Assembly (NCBI GenBank): GCA_036346405.1
Contig: CM070563.1
Location: 1,674,001 to 1,738,000, forward strand
Length of the DNA: 64,000 nt
Source of the DNA: Phyllostachys edulis
Lineage: Eukaryota > Streptophyta > Magnoliopsida > Poales > Poaceae
Direction of reading: 5' to 3'
Each line of letters starts with the position of its first letter. Position 1 is the stretch's first letter. This document shows positions 1 to 10,143 of the stretch, in pieces. The notes under the pieces are model-generated. The model saw only the letters and a list, made by a program, of their open reading frames with translations. It did no database searches and was not told where the DNA came from. A program made the translations under genes and the position numbers.

Positions 1-72
1 CGGGCCGAGGCGGAGGTAGGGGTGGACTGGATCGACACAGAGGCGGCCGAGAGCGAGGAGGAGCAGCAGTGA
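1..72 (+). other. possible 3' end of an open frame, acidic C-terminus
   Basis: From base 1 an open frame runs to a TGA at 70-72. It encodes an acidic tail rich in Glu and Ala (ending ESEEEQQ). The upstream part lies outside the window, so I cannot name a family. It may be the end of a real exon, or a gene fragment carried by the repeat that ends at 815. It has no supporting homology that I recognise. Confidence 0.2.
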
Positions 73-129
73 GTGAAGTGAAGTGGGTGGAGGGCGGCGT
101 GCGGCGGGAGGTGGGTGAATCTTGAAGTG

Positions 130-500
130 GAGGCAGAGCGGGCGGCCAGAACCGGAGCAGGATCTGGAGGCTGGAGCTAGCGGGGGTGGGCAAGCGGCTG
201 GCGGCCAGCAGGTGCTAGGGTGGGGTCGGGGCCAACGCCTGCGGCGAGAGAGCGATCCAATGGATCTAGCTGGAAGAGGGCGCGCGGGCCGACCGGAGCA
301 GAGGTGGCGAAGCGGAGGCCGGACCGGAGCAGGCTGGAGGCTGGAGCTAGCGGGGCGGGTGGGCGGTCGTCTGGCGGCAGCTGGGGTATCTTGGGGTGGG
401 GCCGGGCCGGACGCCTGTGGTGAGAGGAGCCGGATCTGGTGGAGGAGGCGGAGGCGGGGCCGGACCGAGCAGGAGGTGGCGAAGCGGAGGCCAGGACCGA
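130..500. repeat. GC-rich imperfect tandem repeat, period about 170 bp
   Basis: The string CTGGAGCTAG recurs at 171 and 341, and GAGGTGGCGAAGCGGAGGCC recurs at 301 and about 473. This gives an imperfect repeat of about 170 bp with roughly two and a half units. Long open frames on both strands here come from the GC bias and the repetition, not from a recognisable protein. The block lies between the window edge and the hAT-like repeat at 611-815. Confidence 0.5.
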
Positions 501-610
501 GCAGAGGTGGCGGGGTGGGCGATCGTCTTGGCGTCTTGGGATTGCGGCATGAGGGCGGTGTGAATCAAGGAAGGAAGAGGCCAAGCAAAGGGAGTAGGAC
601 TTAATCACTT

Positions 611-815
611 AGGGTTGTACATGAGCACATCAGTGGGTTGGGCCGCCAACGAGCTAAACGAGTAACTCGCGAGCCGGCTCGGCTCGGCTCGTTAAGATAA
701 CGAGTTTTTTTGCCGGCTCAGCTCGGCTCGTTAAGGGACCGAGTTCGAGCTGAGTCGAGCCGAGCCCTTAACGAGCCGAGCTGTCTCACGAGTTTCGAGC
801 TTTTTTCTACCCCTA
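611..815. mobile_element. hAT-like short repeat with TAGGG ... CCCTA ends
   Basis: The segment starts TAGGGTTGTAC and ends TTTTCTACCCCTA. The two ends are inverted to each other (TAGGG, then AACTCGYGAG followed by GCTCGGCTCG). The interior is dominated by GCTCGGCTCGTTAA and its complement. Termini of the form TAGGG are typical of plant hAT non-autonomous elements. The flanking 8-mers do not match, so either one end is recombined or the true left end lies further left. It directly precedes the plant-mobile-domain fragment at 829 and probably interrupts that gene. Confidence 0.4.
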
Positions 816-828
816 GCACCGGCTAAGC

Positions 829-1317
829 CTGGGCATGCGTTACTGGGGTTGTGCGAACCACTCTAGCGACTGTCCCGACCGCCGTTGGGACACGGATGCT
901 ATCGATAGCCGGTAAGGATAGGTAGCAGTATGTTCCCCTACCTTTTCTGTTTGAAAGTCTGCACTAACAACCTCTCCCGTCTACTCGTAGTCCCCAGATC
1001 CGCTATGTGGCTACCGAAAGTGGATCGACCTAGAGATCCACCCACACGACCAGTCGACTCTCGACTGCGAGGAGTGGGATGCCAACAGGGACCGCGAGAA
1101 GATGGAGGAGGAGCACTGCATCGAAGAGCATAACCAGCGTATCTAGCGGGAGACGTAAGCCCACCTCGAGGTGTGCAGGTGTTGGGAGCGCGAGGCTCGC
1201 GAGAGAGAGTGCGAGAAAAAGAGGGAAATGGCGGCCGAGGCCAAGGCCGAGGCGGCCGACGAGGAGTACAACACCGAGCTTGCAAGGAAGGGCAAATGGC
1301 CTTGGTCCACACAGTAG
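829..1317 (+). pseudogene. 3' part of a MULE-borne plant mobile domain gene, broken
   Basis: The sequence is collinear with the 3' part of the minus-strand gene at 59339-63411. It holds a Cys-containing segment (RYWGCANHSSDCPDRRWD), then a probable intron ending CTCGTAG near 990. Next come PRYVATESGSTRDP-type sequence in one frame, WIDLEIHPHD, and a highly charged Glu/Arg/Lys coiled-coil tail ending KGKWPWSTQ and TAG at 1315. The right-hand copy ends in the matching KDKWPRSTQ. In-frame stops in the coiled-coil portion (near 1143 and 1155) show it is dead. The 3' flank (1310-1450) is also homologous to the reverse complement of 59200-59345, so both copies come from one transposon family. Confidence 0.6.
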
Positions 1318-1921
1318 TCCGACCCTCTTCATCCATATGCCCCATGTATTTCTAATTCCCTAAAGGCATGTGTGTACCGTCCTTTATTCGTTAGCCTGCG
1401 TGCCATGTAACCCCTCTTGTCGGATCAACTATCGTGCTGTTATCGTTGCGTCATTTCTCCAATATTATGCACCGTGTGTGAATTCTCTAGTGCATCGCAA
1501 TATAACTTACCTTCCTACTTACGAATCATTACTACCTCAATCGTCCTCACAAAATTCTCTAGCGCATCACAATATAACTTACCTTCTAGCTGACGCATCG
1601 CTAACATGTTTCGTACTGTTTGAAAACTACAAAAATACCAAACACAACTCCCTGTCGCCGGTTGAAATGGCAACAGGTAGCAATAATATGTTGTGCATGT
1701 ACATGAGCAAGTGTATGCATTCTCTGGCGCATCGTAATATCACTTACCTTCCTACTTACGAATCATTGATACCTCAATCATCCTCGTAAAATTCTTCAAA
1801 AATTCACCGAACTAGAACAACATACGACGATCACAAAATGTTATTACGAGTCTAATAGATTTCGTACCGTTCAAAATTTATGAAAATCACAAGTAGGCAA
1901 ATCAAATTAGGGTTTCAGGTA

Positions 1922-2095
1922 CCTGTCGCCATTTCAACTGGCGACAGGTGTCTGTCGCCGTTTCAAATGGCGATAAGTACATGTCGCCAGTTCAACTGGC
2001 GACAGGTACATGCACCGGCGACAGGGGGGCAACAGGGTCCCTATCGCTAGTTAAACTAGTGATAGGTTTCTGTCGCTAGTTGAACTGGCGACAAG
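1922..2095. repeat. array of five palindromes in a MULE subterminal region
   Basis: Five near-perfect inverted repeats of 25-27 bp follow one another at about 1922-1948, 1952-1977, 1980-2006, 2040-2066 and 2070-2095. The consensus arm is CTGTCGCCAGTT, with its complement after a very short centre. Individual units differ by one to three bases, often with compensating changes, as in the 2040 unit where GCTAGT pairs with ACTAGT. The same motif occurs in the subterminal parts of the two other copies of this MULE family in the window. Confidence 0.8.
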
Positions 2096-2173
2096 GACAC
2101 ATTTTTGTAATTTTTCGGAGCGACTATTTATTTTTGTAATTATCTTTTAAAAAAATATTATTTAAAAAAAATC

Positions 2174-4848
2174 TTTTATTTTCGCTGGCTTCCATCTTGA
2201 TCGTTGAGACCTTCGCTGTGTTGGTCTTGACCGTCGAGATCTTTTTTGGCTTCATCTTGGCCGTTGAGAGCTTCTCTGTGTTGGTCTTGACCGTCGAGAT
2301 CTATTTTGGCTTCATCTTGGCCGTTGAGACCCCCTCTGTGTTGGTCTTGACCGTCGAGATCTCCTTTGGATTCATCTTGGCCGTTGAGACCTCCTCTGTA
2401 TTGGTCTTGACCGTCGAGATCTCCTTTGGCTTCATCTTGGCCGTTGAGACCTCATCTGTGTTGGTCTTGACCGTCGAAGATCTCATTTGGCTTCATCTTG
2501 GCCGTTGAGACCTCCCTTTATTCCATCTTAACCGTCGGGATCTCCCTTGTGTTTATCCTGACTGTTGAGACCTCCTCTTGTTTCAATCTAACCGTCAGGA
2601 CCTCTCCTTGAGTTCATCTTGACTGTCAAAGACCTCCTATGAGTTCCTACTCCTTAGACCTTCCTGTGGTCTTTTTGCAAAGACCACCTTTGTAGTCAGA
2701 CCTCCTCTTGAGGTCACGACCTCTGGTCTTTTTGCAAAGACCACCTTTGCGGGTCGGACCACCTTGTGGTCAGGACCTCTGGTCTTTTTGCAAAGACCAC
2801 CCTTGCGGCCATGACCTCCTTCGTGGGTCACGACCACCCTTCTAGTAGGACCACTGTCTCTGGTCCTCCGCATTTTATGCTGCTGTATCACATTAAATGC
2901 TATCTTTTCCACCATACCTTGTCTTTTGACCTTTTCCTTCTCTTGTCTCCCCCTTTACCTGCTCTAGTCCTTTTTCGTACCTGCTAGCAGTATACCATCA
3001 CCTTGTTACCTTGCATATGGACACTTCCTTTTGATGGTGCTCCTATTCTCCTCTTCCTTTAAATAGAGCACCCAGAGCAAACTTTTTCTCCTTGTTCTTC
3101 ATTCTAACTTCCCCCTTCATATCTCTCTCTGTTCTGGAGAGCTCTCTTGGCTCCTCTGGTTGGACCTCCCCCTTTGTTGGACCTCCCTTCCAGTGGACCT
3201 CTTCTCTTTTTGGTCTTATTAAGTTCTTTTCGGTTTTGTCTTGAAGTTGTTTTATTCATTTGGTTTTCTTTTCAAACGTGTAGATTCCAGTGTCGCTGAG
3301 GAGTTCGCGGACCCGGCTACTTTCTCAAAAGCTCAGCAAAATGTCACCGAAGGCAAGTCGTGGAACCCTTGATCATTTTGAACCCATCTTTACAAAAGTA
3401 TCTTGATTTAATATAAACTTGCATTGCTATTTTTATCAAAGCTGGTTTTGGGCCTAGTTAATTACCTACTTGTCTCTATGCCTCCTTGATAATTGCAATC
3501 GACATGTTGGCATGTTCTTTTTGAAAGCCGTAGCTTGGGTATTTATTAGTTGGACATTCTTGTTTACCAACCCGGGTATCGTTTGTTGCTTAGCCATGCT
3601 TAAGTAGACATCAGTCTCACCATAATCGTCAATGTTAGCTATCCCCAGCACACTGGTTCGTGGCTTGTGTAGTAGCGGCCAGTGTTGCTGATTAAAAACA
3701 AGTGTGGTATGTGTGTGCCACGATATTTGTTGTCACCTTAACTAAAATTTGTTGTGCTGGGACCTGGGTGGTCCTCTGGCCGGGTTAAACCAAAATATTT
3801 TATGCTCGGGCGAGTGATCTTGAAGTAAAGGGGTGCTGTGTGCACCTTGGGATGTGGATGGTCTTGTCTGGGCAGCAACTAAGGACTTAACCTTGTGAGC
3901 CATTGACCTGGGCCATACCGTGCAACCACAAATCCAGGATGGGGTGGACCTGGTCAACTAATTAGTGAAGTTTTGGTTCGGTTCTGTTGTGGCTGGGAAC
4001 GGCGCAAGAGGGGGCTTGTGTGGCGAAACCTTAGCGAGCAGAACCGAGTCGAAATGGAGCTTTGTAAAGGCCTTGTGATAATCTCTTAGTCGCACACCTC
4101 GGAAGTGTGTAAGCGGACATTATAAGATGATTATCTCTTGTGAATAAAGCTGTACAACCTCTGCAGAGTGTCAATCTATTCGAATAGCCGCGTCCTCGGT
4201 TATGGACATGCCCGGAGATTTCGAGCGAGGGGTAGAATCTTCAAAAACTTGGTCTTGGGAGCTCTGGAGTTGGTGCTCCAGGGAGGTATTAGAAGTGAGT
4301 TGGTGCTCACGTCCTTATTTGAAAGCAAAAGTTAATTATGTATTACTCTTTCAACTTGAGCCTTGCAATCTAATTATGTTATTTACTGTTAATATTGCTT
4401 TCTGCAACTAACCCTATAGCTCTCTTTTGGCAAGCCTTGCATGAATATTATTTGCATACATTCTTCCCACGGCTTGCTGAGTACATTCAAAGTACTCATG
4501 GCTTGTGCCCTCTGTTTGATCAGCAGAGGAGGGAGATCTAGGGAGTGCGGTGCTCTTTGATGGGGAGCTCTTTTGAAGACTTTGCGCTTAGGAGACGTCC
4601 TCTACTCGGTAGCTTGTGGACTTGCCGAATGGCCTTCTCGTGTTTTGTGTTTTTCTGCTGCAGGTTCTCTTTTGAGTTGTAGCTCGTGGGGCAACCTTGT
4701 AAAAACCTTGACCCTAAGGTCTTTTGCTAATAATATGTGTTAATTTGTCTGCTTCATCTTTTGTGCTTGTGGTATGAAAATTTATTACACCAATTCTGAG
4801 TCTATACGAGCTAGCCAATCTGATCCTGGGACTAGCTCATGTTGCACA
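2174..4848 (+). mobile_element. gypsy-type LTR fragment, plus orientation
   Basis: The block shares landmarks with the reverse complement of the complete 44750-50219 element. These are GAGGTC/GACCTCC-rich sequence at 2190-2860, then TTCGAATAGCCGCGTCCTCGG and TTATGGACATGC near 4180-4210. It ends ...CTCATGTTGCACA at about 4848. The 5' end is missing at the junction with the MULE terminus at 2173. No gag-pol sequence is present. I see no independent gene in this interval; the short open frames at 2637-2987, 3466-3957 and 4202-4411 have no recognisable domain. Confidence 0.5.
2187..2515. repeat. 60-bp tandem repeat, about five units
   Basis: The unit TTGGTCTTGACCGTCGAGAT followed by TTTGGCTTCATCTTGGCC repeats five times with a 60-bp period. 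Because 60 is divisible by three, the repeat reads open on both strands, giving a 20-residue periodic peptide. I regard this as a consequence of periodicity and not a gene. The motif GACCGTCGAGATC and GAGGTC-type words link it to the LTR sequence at 47100-49690. Confidence 0.7.
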
Positions 4849-5987
4849 GAGATCGAGACCTTTGGGAGGTCTTAGAGGACCTCCGGGTGGACTCTCAAGT
4901 CCTCTTGGGGAGGTCCTGGAGACCTCCTTGCGGCCCTGGGAGACCTCCTCGGGTGGTCTTGGAGGACCTCCCAGATCTCCAAGTGGTCCTGTCGGACCTC
5001 CTGGGGAGGTCCTGGGAGATCTTTTCAAGAGCTCCCGAGACAACCGAAAGACACCTCGGGGTTCCAAGAGCTACAAGCAAGGCCAATCTCTCAAGTTAGC
5101 ACGATGAAAATGACATGAAGATAGAAGAATAAGGGCACAAGAATGAGAGGTTAACTCTCAGTGTATACGAAGAATGATCGAGTTCTTCTTTTCGGCCGAG
5201 AGAATGAGTTCGAGATTTTGAGGAGGTCAAGCAATGGAAAATCACCCGAGTCTCTTCGAGGTACCTTGGTACTTGAATGGCATGGTCGGTGACGAGTTTA
5301 TGTGGCAATGCATGGGCGAAAATGCTCGGACGAGCGCCACCTCACGCTCAGCCGTGCAGAGTTGGCACGTCGCTTAAGCAAGAAGCGGTCTGAGAAGAAG
5401 TCGCCGAGCGGGCTCGACTCGTCGATCCACAATGGCCATGATCGGTTCATGCAAGTGAGATGGTGTGGTCCAGTCAAGTCAGTGGGTTTGAGTCGCTATA
5501 ATCAAAGTGGTTCGGATCAGGTCCGACTAGTTGGCCGAGATAAATTCAAATATTTCTAGTTTGACTAGGGAGTTAAAAATAGCAAATAAATTTATAAAAA
5601 TTTAAAATTTTTCAGAGATGTTACTGGGATGATACAGATCCCATATAAAAATTTAAAACCTCACTGTTCATGATTGAAAAACTAAATTTAAAATCTTTAA
5701 CCGAATAGGTTTAAATAATGAGCATATATTTTTCTTAAGGTCAAACTGATCTCTAAAAATTTGATAAAAATTATATTTATTCATGATAATTAATCTCGTA
5801 TTTGATTAAATTGTTCTCCAGAGGTCTTCACTAGCATTAACTGAAATTTTCTTTTGGAGTTTCACTTCAAATTTTAAATTTGACTTGAATTTGTTTCAAA
5901 TGCAACAATTTGTGCACATGCACCAAAATGACATGTATGCTCATAAAATGCATATAATTAACCTTTATTTAAAATAAGGCTGTCACA
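4849..5987 (-). mobile_element. gypsy-type LTR fragment, minus orientation
   Basis: On the minus strand this begins TGTGACAGCC at 5987, a typical start for large grass gypsy LTRs. It continues through AT-rich sequence (5560-5980) into a GAGGTCCTGGGAGACCTCC-rich cluster at 4860-5040. That order is the same as in the 44750-50219 element read on the minus strand. It meets an oppositely oriented fragment at about 4849, so the pair is either a nested arrangement or a rearrangement. No coding domain is visible. Confidence 0.45.
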
Positions 5988-6311
5988 GCACCTATGGCCA
6001 GTGTGGAGCGTAAGCTTGAGCCTAACAAAGTCCTCTGGTGGATTCGCCCCCTACCCTACATAAAGCTATTACTAAATCTTTTCCATTTTTACAACAAAGA
6101 TGCCTCATTATATCTTAAAAAAACCGCGCACAAGATATTCCCAACGTTCAACCCTTGGGCCAGACAGTTGCGGAAAATATCCTTGTAAAAAAATATGTGT
6201 GGTACAAAACTACTTACACATACTACTCGAAACCCTATTTGATTATTGATCAGCACGTATCTTTGGTTAAAAAAAGACTTTGTTGGAGGGGAAAAATAAA
6301 AAAAACACTTA

Positions 6312-6410
6312 GGCCTGGTTTGGATGTCCGAAAAATAATAATAAAAACACTAGATTTAAATTCCCGACCTGGATGGGCCAGGATTTGGGACCATCCAAAC
6401 AAGGCTTTGA
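6312..6410. mobile_element. short MITE-like inverted repeat
   Basis: The segment has inverted ends: GGCCTGGTTTGGATG on the left and CATCCAAACAAGGCT on the right, about 98 bp apart. GTTTGGATG-type ends are characteristic of grass Tourist-like MITEs. It lies in the promoter-proximal region of MED31. I could not fix the target duplication. The rest of 5988-6640 contains nothing I recognise. Confidence 0.45.
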
Positions 6411-6681
6411 GGTGTCAAATGAACCATTAGGCCCATGCAAAATCAACCTCACAATCAGCCCAATTAAGAACCTCCATCGGCCGACAAACGGATAAGCACC
6501 AAAGGCCCTAGAAAAGCCCATACACAAGTGACAATAAACTTGACCCAGAAGCCCGCGCTTTCTCAACACAGCATAGCAATAGCAGTCTCCTCCTCCCCGG
6601 CCGGGTCGTCCTCGCCGACGCCGCTCTCGAGTATTGACCTACCATCCACCTCACCGCCGGCGTTGCGGTGCGTCGAGGAGG

Positions 6682-8544
6682 ATGGGCTCCACGGAGGAGC
6701 AGACGCCTTCAGGGTGCGTCTCCCCTGCCTTGCCCTCCTTTTACAGTACCCCTGCCGTCTCCAGCTTGCGCGACTGCAAGCTCAAACAAATCTCTCCCTG
6801 ATCGGGCCGTCGTGTGGGCTGCAGGGGCGCTCTGCAGTGCCTCGCCAACCCTACCTACATCCACTGTACTGTACTCTCTCCTCCCCGCTCTCGTTTCACC
6901 TGGCTAGGGTTAGCTTCTTGGGTCTTGCATGCTTTGTGGAACCGATTTTGGGCGGAAGCCCGGAGCTACTTCGCTTGTCCATAACCAATTTGGGGTGGGG
7001 TGGGGTGCCGCTCCTAATAAATAATTCGTTGGTAATGCAAAGAGAATGTGTGATTTGACTGAGCTAGTCAGTGAGTGTGATGGCCTCTGGATTAACTAAT
7101 TCGTTAATAATGCAGAGAGAATGCGTGATTTCAGTGTGTGTTGGTCAGTGACTGCCATGACTGCTTAAGCGACCTCCCAGTGGGAAGGCAAGGATGCTTG
7201 AATTATGTCTTGCTTATGCCCCCAGTGCTCTTTATGCTTCTGATCTTTTCAATGCAGTCAATTTGTTAGATGAGTATCAAATTAGTTACTGCATCATGGA
7301 AGTTGGCATTATCTAATATTTCTTCTCTTTTTTTGCTCAAACAGATCTAGCGCAGAATGGATACTTTGAGGATGAGGCATTTATCAGGTATCTCAAGTAC
7401 CTAAAGTATTGGCAGCGTCCGGAGTACATCAAATACATAATGTGAGTGACCCTATGCTTTAGATTTGAATGCAAATAGGTATCCTTGCTTACAAAATAAC
7501 GTGATCATAGTGGTTGCTGATGGCTCAGGTATCCGCACTGCCTTTTCTTTCTTGAGCTCCTACAAAATGCAAATTTCCGGAATGCAATGGCACATCCAGC
7601 AAGCAAGGTGATCCTTTGATCCCATTTGCCTAGAGTTACACTCAAAACACCATTTTGACCCTTTTGTAGTACTGTTTTATAGGCTCATGTCTCCTTTCAA
7701 AGCCTTTTTCGGGATAGTCTCTTTGGGGTGTATCACTTTAACTGTAGATTGTTAGTGAATAGTTAGGAGCAGGAAAGTGATTTAATTTGTGCTATGAGCC
7801 TGTGAATGTTCTTGCAGACATATGAATGGATATATTTATTTGCTTAGGAATTGGTTAAAGCACAGCTAATTTTCTCAAAAGCATATTAAGCTTCATGCAC
7901 TCTTTATCACATGTTCATAAATTTATTTGCACAATATTCTGTTTACTCAGATAGGGTTGAAACTAACTCTCGAAACGAACTCTTACCTGCAAATTGTTTA
8001 ACAGGAAGTTGCTCACAGGCAGCAGTATTTTTTCTGGAAAAACTATAGGAACAATAGACTGAAGCATATCCTACCCCGTCCACCTCCTGAACCAACTCCT
8101 CTGCCTACACCTGCACCAGCACCAGCCACGGCATCCTCACCAGCACCAGTGCCGGCACCTGCGGTTCCACCTGTTCCTGCACCACCATCATCTTTGCCGC
8201 CCATGGCAGCTGGTGGTGCATCTGCAATGCTCCCCATGCAGTTTGTAGGAACTCCTGGCACCAATATCCCAAAGAATGACATGAGAAATGTTATGGGTGG
8301 TAGAAAGAGAAAGTATGCACCTCCCTTCCTTGCAAATCATTCAATAATATCTCTTATGAAGTTATTACTTATTAGTTGTCCATGCAGTGATTCTTTTTCT
8401 TGCAAGTTTGTCTGTGCCGTGACCCGTGAAAACATTAGTAAACCGTTATTTTATTTGAATGTAATCCAACTCAAATGGAATTATGGCCACTCTGCCAATC
8501 TAGATTATCAAGATCCTCTTTTCTATTACAGGAAAGACGGTTGA
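6682..8544 (+). CDS. MED31: Mediator of RNA polymerase II transcription subunit 31 (one exon apparently missing)
   Basis: This is the SOH1/MED31 subunit of the Mediator middle module, which links transcription factors to RNA polymerase II in the nucleus. Exons read as 6682-6713, 6838-6865, 7345-7441, 7529-7607, 8005-8312 and 8532-8544. The conserved core is clear: CLANPTYIH, then YLAQNGYFEDEAFIRYLKY, YPHCLFFLELLQNANFRNAM and KEVAHRQQYFFWKNYRNNRL. A Pro/Ala-rich tail follows, ending RKRKKDG. Phases match at every junction from 6838 on. Between 6713 and 6838 the segment expected in all plant MED31 (KDPD.GRQRFLLELEF.Q) is not present, and joining 6713 to 6838 directly breaks the frame. Either an exon of about 64 nt has been deleted here or the first exon differs. 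Function therefore depends on whether that gap is real. Confidence 0.85.
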
Positions 8545-9160
8545 GGCTCTGAACATGCTTAGCAGGAGAGCTGAATTGTTCCTCTTCTATGGTAGGAATT
8601 GTCCTTCATTGACATATGAGCAGATGATACATATTTTTCGGTCCATTTCGTGAATTCTGCTGAGATTTTGTCAATAATGCATACTAGGTTATGACTGAAA
8701 GTTCGGTAATCAATTGAAATGTCTAAACTGGAAATGTGGCATGTGCAGTTTCATTTTGTGCTACGACAGCTCATTTCTGTTCACTTCTTGACTGCAGGAT
8801 GGGCTAGTGGAACATGTTGGTCAACTTAACAGCGGACAACATTTTGTGCAAGTACAGTCTTTCTAGAGCCTTGCATTTCTTCTCTTTTCGTAGGCCATCG
8901 CTGCAGACAGCTTAGCACTTCAGATGTAATTTAGATGTCAATATCTCCTGTACACTTGACCCCTGAGTGACTGAATCATTTATCTTGACCTTGTTGTAGT
9001 TAATCTTTGCTTGATGAAACTTTTGGAAAACAACGGCACCTGGAAAATCCACATTAATTGCTTCTCATTCTGCTGCTCCTCGAGATTAAGCGCCTCTTAT
9101 CAGATGGAGCCACAATATCACTGTATGATCAGGTAGTTATGCTTGGCGGTACTTTCCTCG
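8545..9160 (+). other. MED31 3' untranslated region and downstream spacer
   Basis: After the TGA at 8542-8544 the sequence continues with likely 3' UTR. A possible UTR donor follows CTTCTATG near 8591. The interval is AT-rich and non-coding. No RNA gene or repeat is recognised. Confidence 0.4.
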
Positions 9161-9720
9161 TTGCAACCCAAGTAGATACAAAACGTGTACTGGAATACAA
9201 TTTGAAGGTTGAATCAACATACTCTCGTTGATCCCTAAAGTGCATCTCAATATGCTTTATACGTCTAGAGAGATTAACCTTTAATTTTCTATGCCATAAT
9301 GTTCTGTGTTAATTTTAATTTTTTTTTTTCAGTTCTCTTTTCATCTAGTACATTCTATCATGCAAGAAGAAACATGTTATAGGAAATCAGATTAGAGGTT
9401 ACACAGTTTTACACTCGTTTTGGATGGGAGTAGCATACCAAAATGTGTGCTAACAATGCAAGACTGAAAATAACGGTTGCCATCTTTAAGGCCAGTCATA
9501 GCATCAAAAGGATGGCACTCTTGTGCTAACAATGCCCAACTTGGATCCAGTATAGAAGCTTAAAGCTTGCCAGAAATTGCAACCACTAAACTGAAACTTG
9601 GCAGATAACGATAAGGTTCTCAAATCCAACAGCAAGATGATCGACTGCTATACCAAAGCAATGGTGTAGTAATCGAAGCACCTTGCTTCCCAACCTCCTC
9701 TGCTTGCACCAGCACCAGCA
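9160..9720 (-). repeat. degenerate partial duplicate of the adjacent KH-domain gene
   Basis: The segment 9165-9205 matches 9985-10027 (downstream of the KH gene stop). The following part (about 9215-9700) matches 11490-12050, the intron 2/exon 2 region of the same gene, including CCAAAGCAATGGTGTA and the exon word GAAGCACCTTG.TTCCC. It is thus a tandem partial copy with the intervening exons deleted. It is too diverged to encode protein. It ends in a CACCAG hexamer array. Confidence 0.65.
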
Positions 9721-9738
9721 CCAGCACCAGCACCAGCA
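9705..9738. repeat. CACCAG hexamer minisatellite
   Basis: About five units of CACCAG/CAGCAC lie at the end of the decayed KH-gene duplicate. The region from 9740 to 10140 is otherwise the 3' flank and UTR of the KH gene. Confidence 0.7.
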
Positions 9739-10143
9739 GCGGGCCTTATTAGATCATTAGATGAGCAACAACATAAAGATCTGATGAGGCAGTTGTGCTT
9801 CACGGTATTTTCCTTCAATTACTTTTACAGCATGGTAATATTGAACACATTGAATCGGATCACTTTCAACGTAAACGGATCGTCATCAAATCATAGTTAT
9901 CACAAAATGGCTGCCAAACCACGGAAAAACTAGAACAGATTTCCTTGAAAGAAGAAAATCTATAAACCATTCATTTGCCATGCTAACAACACAAGTTGAT
10001 AACAAAACACGTACTGGGATACAATATGGTCCTATATGAGTCCCACCCAGAAGCACATGAAGCCAGCATAACTCTTGCTGACTTGTACAACGATCAACCA
10101 GGAAAGGATACAGGGTTGCATCAAGGCTAACGGTAAACTGCTA

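Larger units (their letters stand above)
1..2173 (+). mobile_element. terminal part of a MULE copy (left-edge copy)
   Basis: This is the right end of a Mutator-like element whose left end is outside the window. It contains the plant mobile domain fragment, then a 3' non-coding part with a unit repeated at about 1482, 1552 and 1718 (GCATCGCAATAT.ACTTACC), then a palindrome array at 1922-2095. The AT-rich end stops at ATC (2171-2173). Read inward as GATTTTTTTTAAAT, this end matches the terminus of the MULE at 41149. The segment TAATTACAAAAATAAATAG just inside it is identical to one at 55590. It abuts gypsy-type LTR debris, so it probably inserted into that LTR or is joined to it by deletion. 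Confidence 0.6.

Noticed and set aside
122..608. Overlapping long open frames on both strands at the left edge
   Set aside because: They are GC-bias and tandem-repeat artefacts; the peptides are low-complexity Arg/Gly/Pro sequence without a domain.
611..815. Complete hAT insertion with target duplication
   Set aside because: Ends look right but the flanking 8-mers (TAATCACT and GCACCGGC) do not match, so only a hAT-like repeat is claimed.
2301..2486. Periodic minus-strand protein with a 20-residue repeat
   Set aside because: It comes from the 60-bp minisatellite and has no start context, domain or flanking coding sequence.
9705..9738. Possible CRISPR-like or regularly spaced array
   Set aside because: It is a simple hexamer repeat without spacers, in a plant genome.
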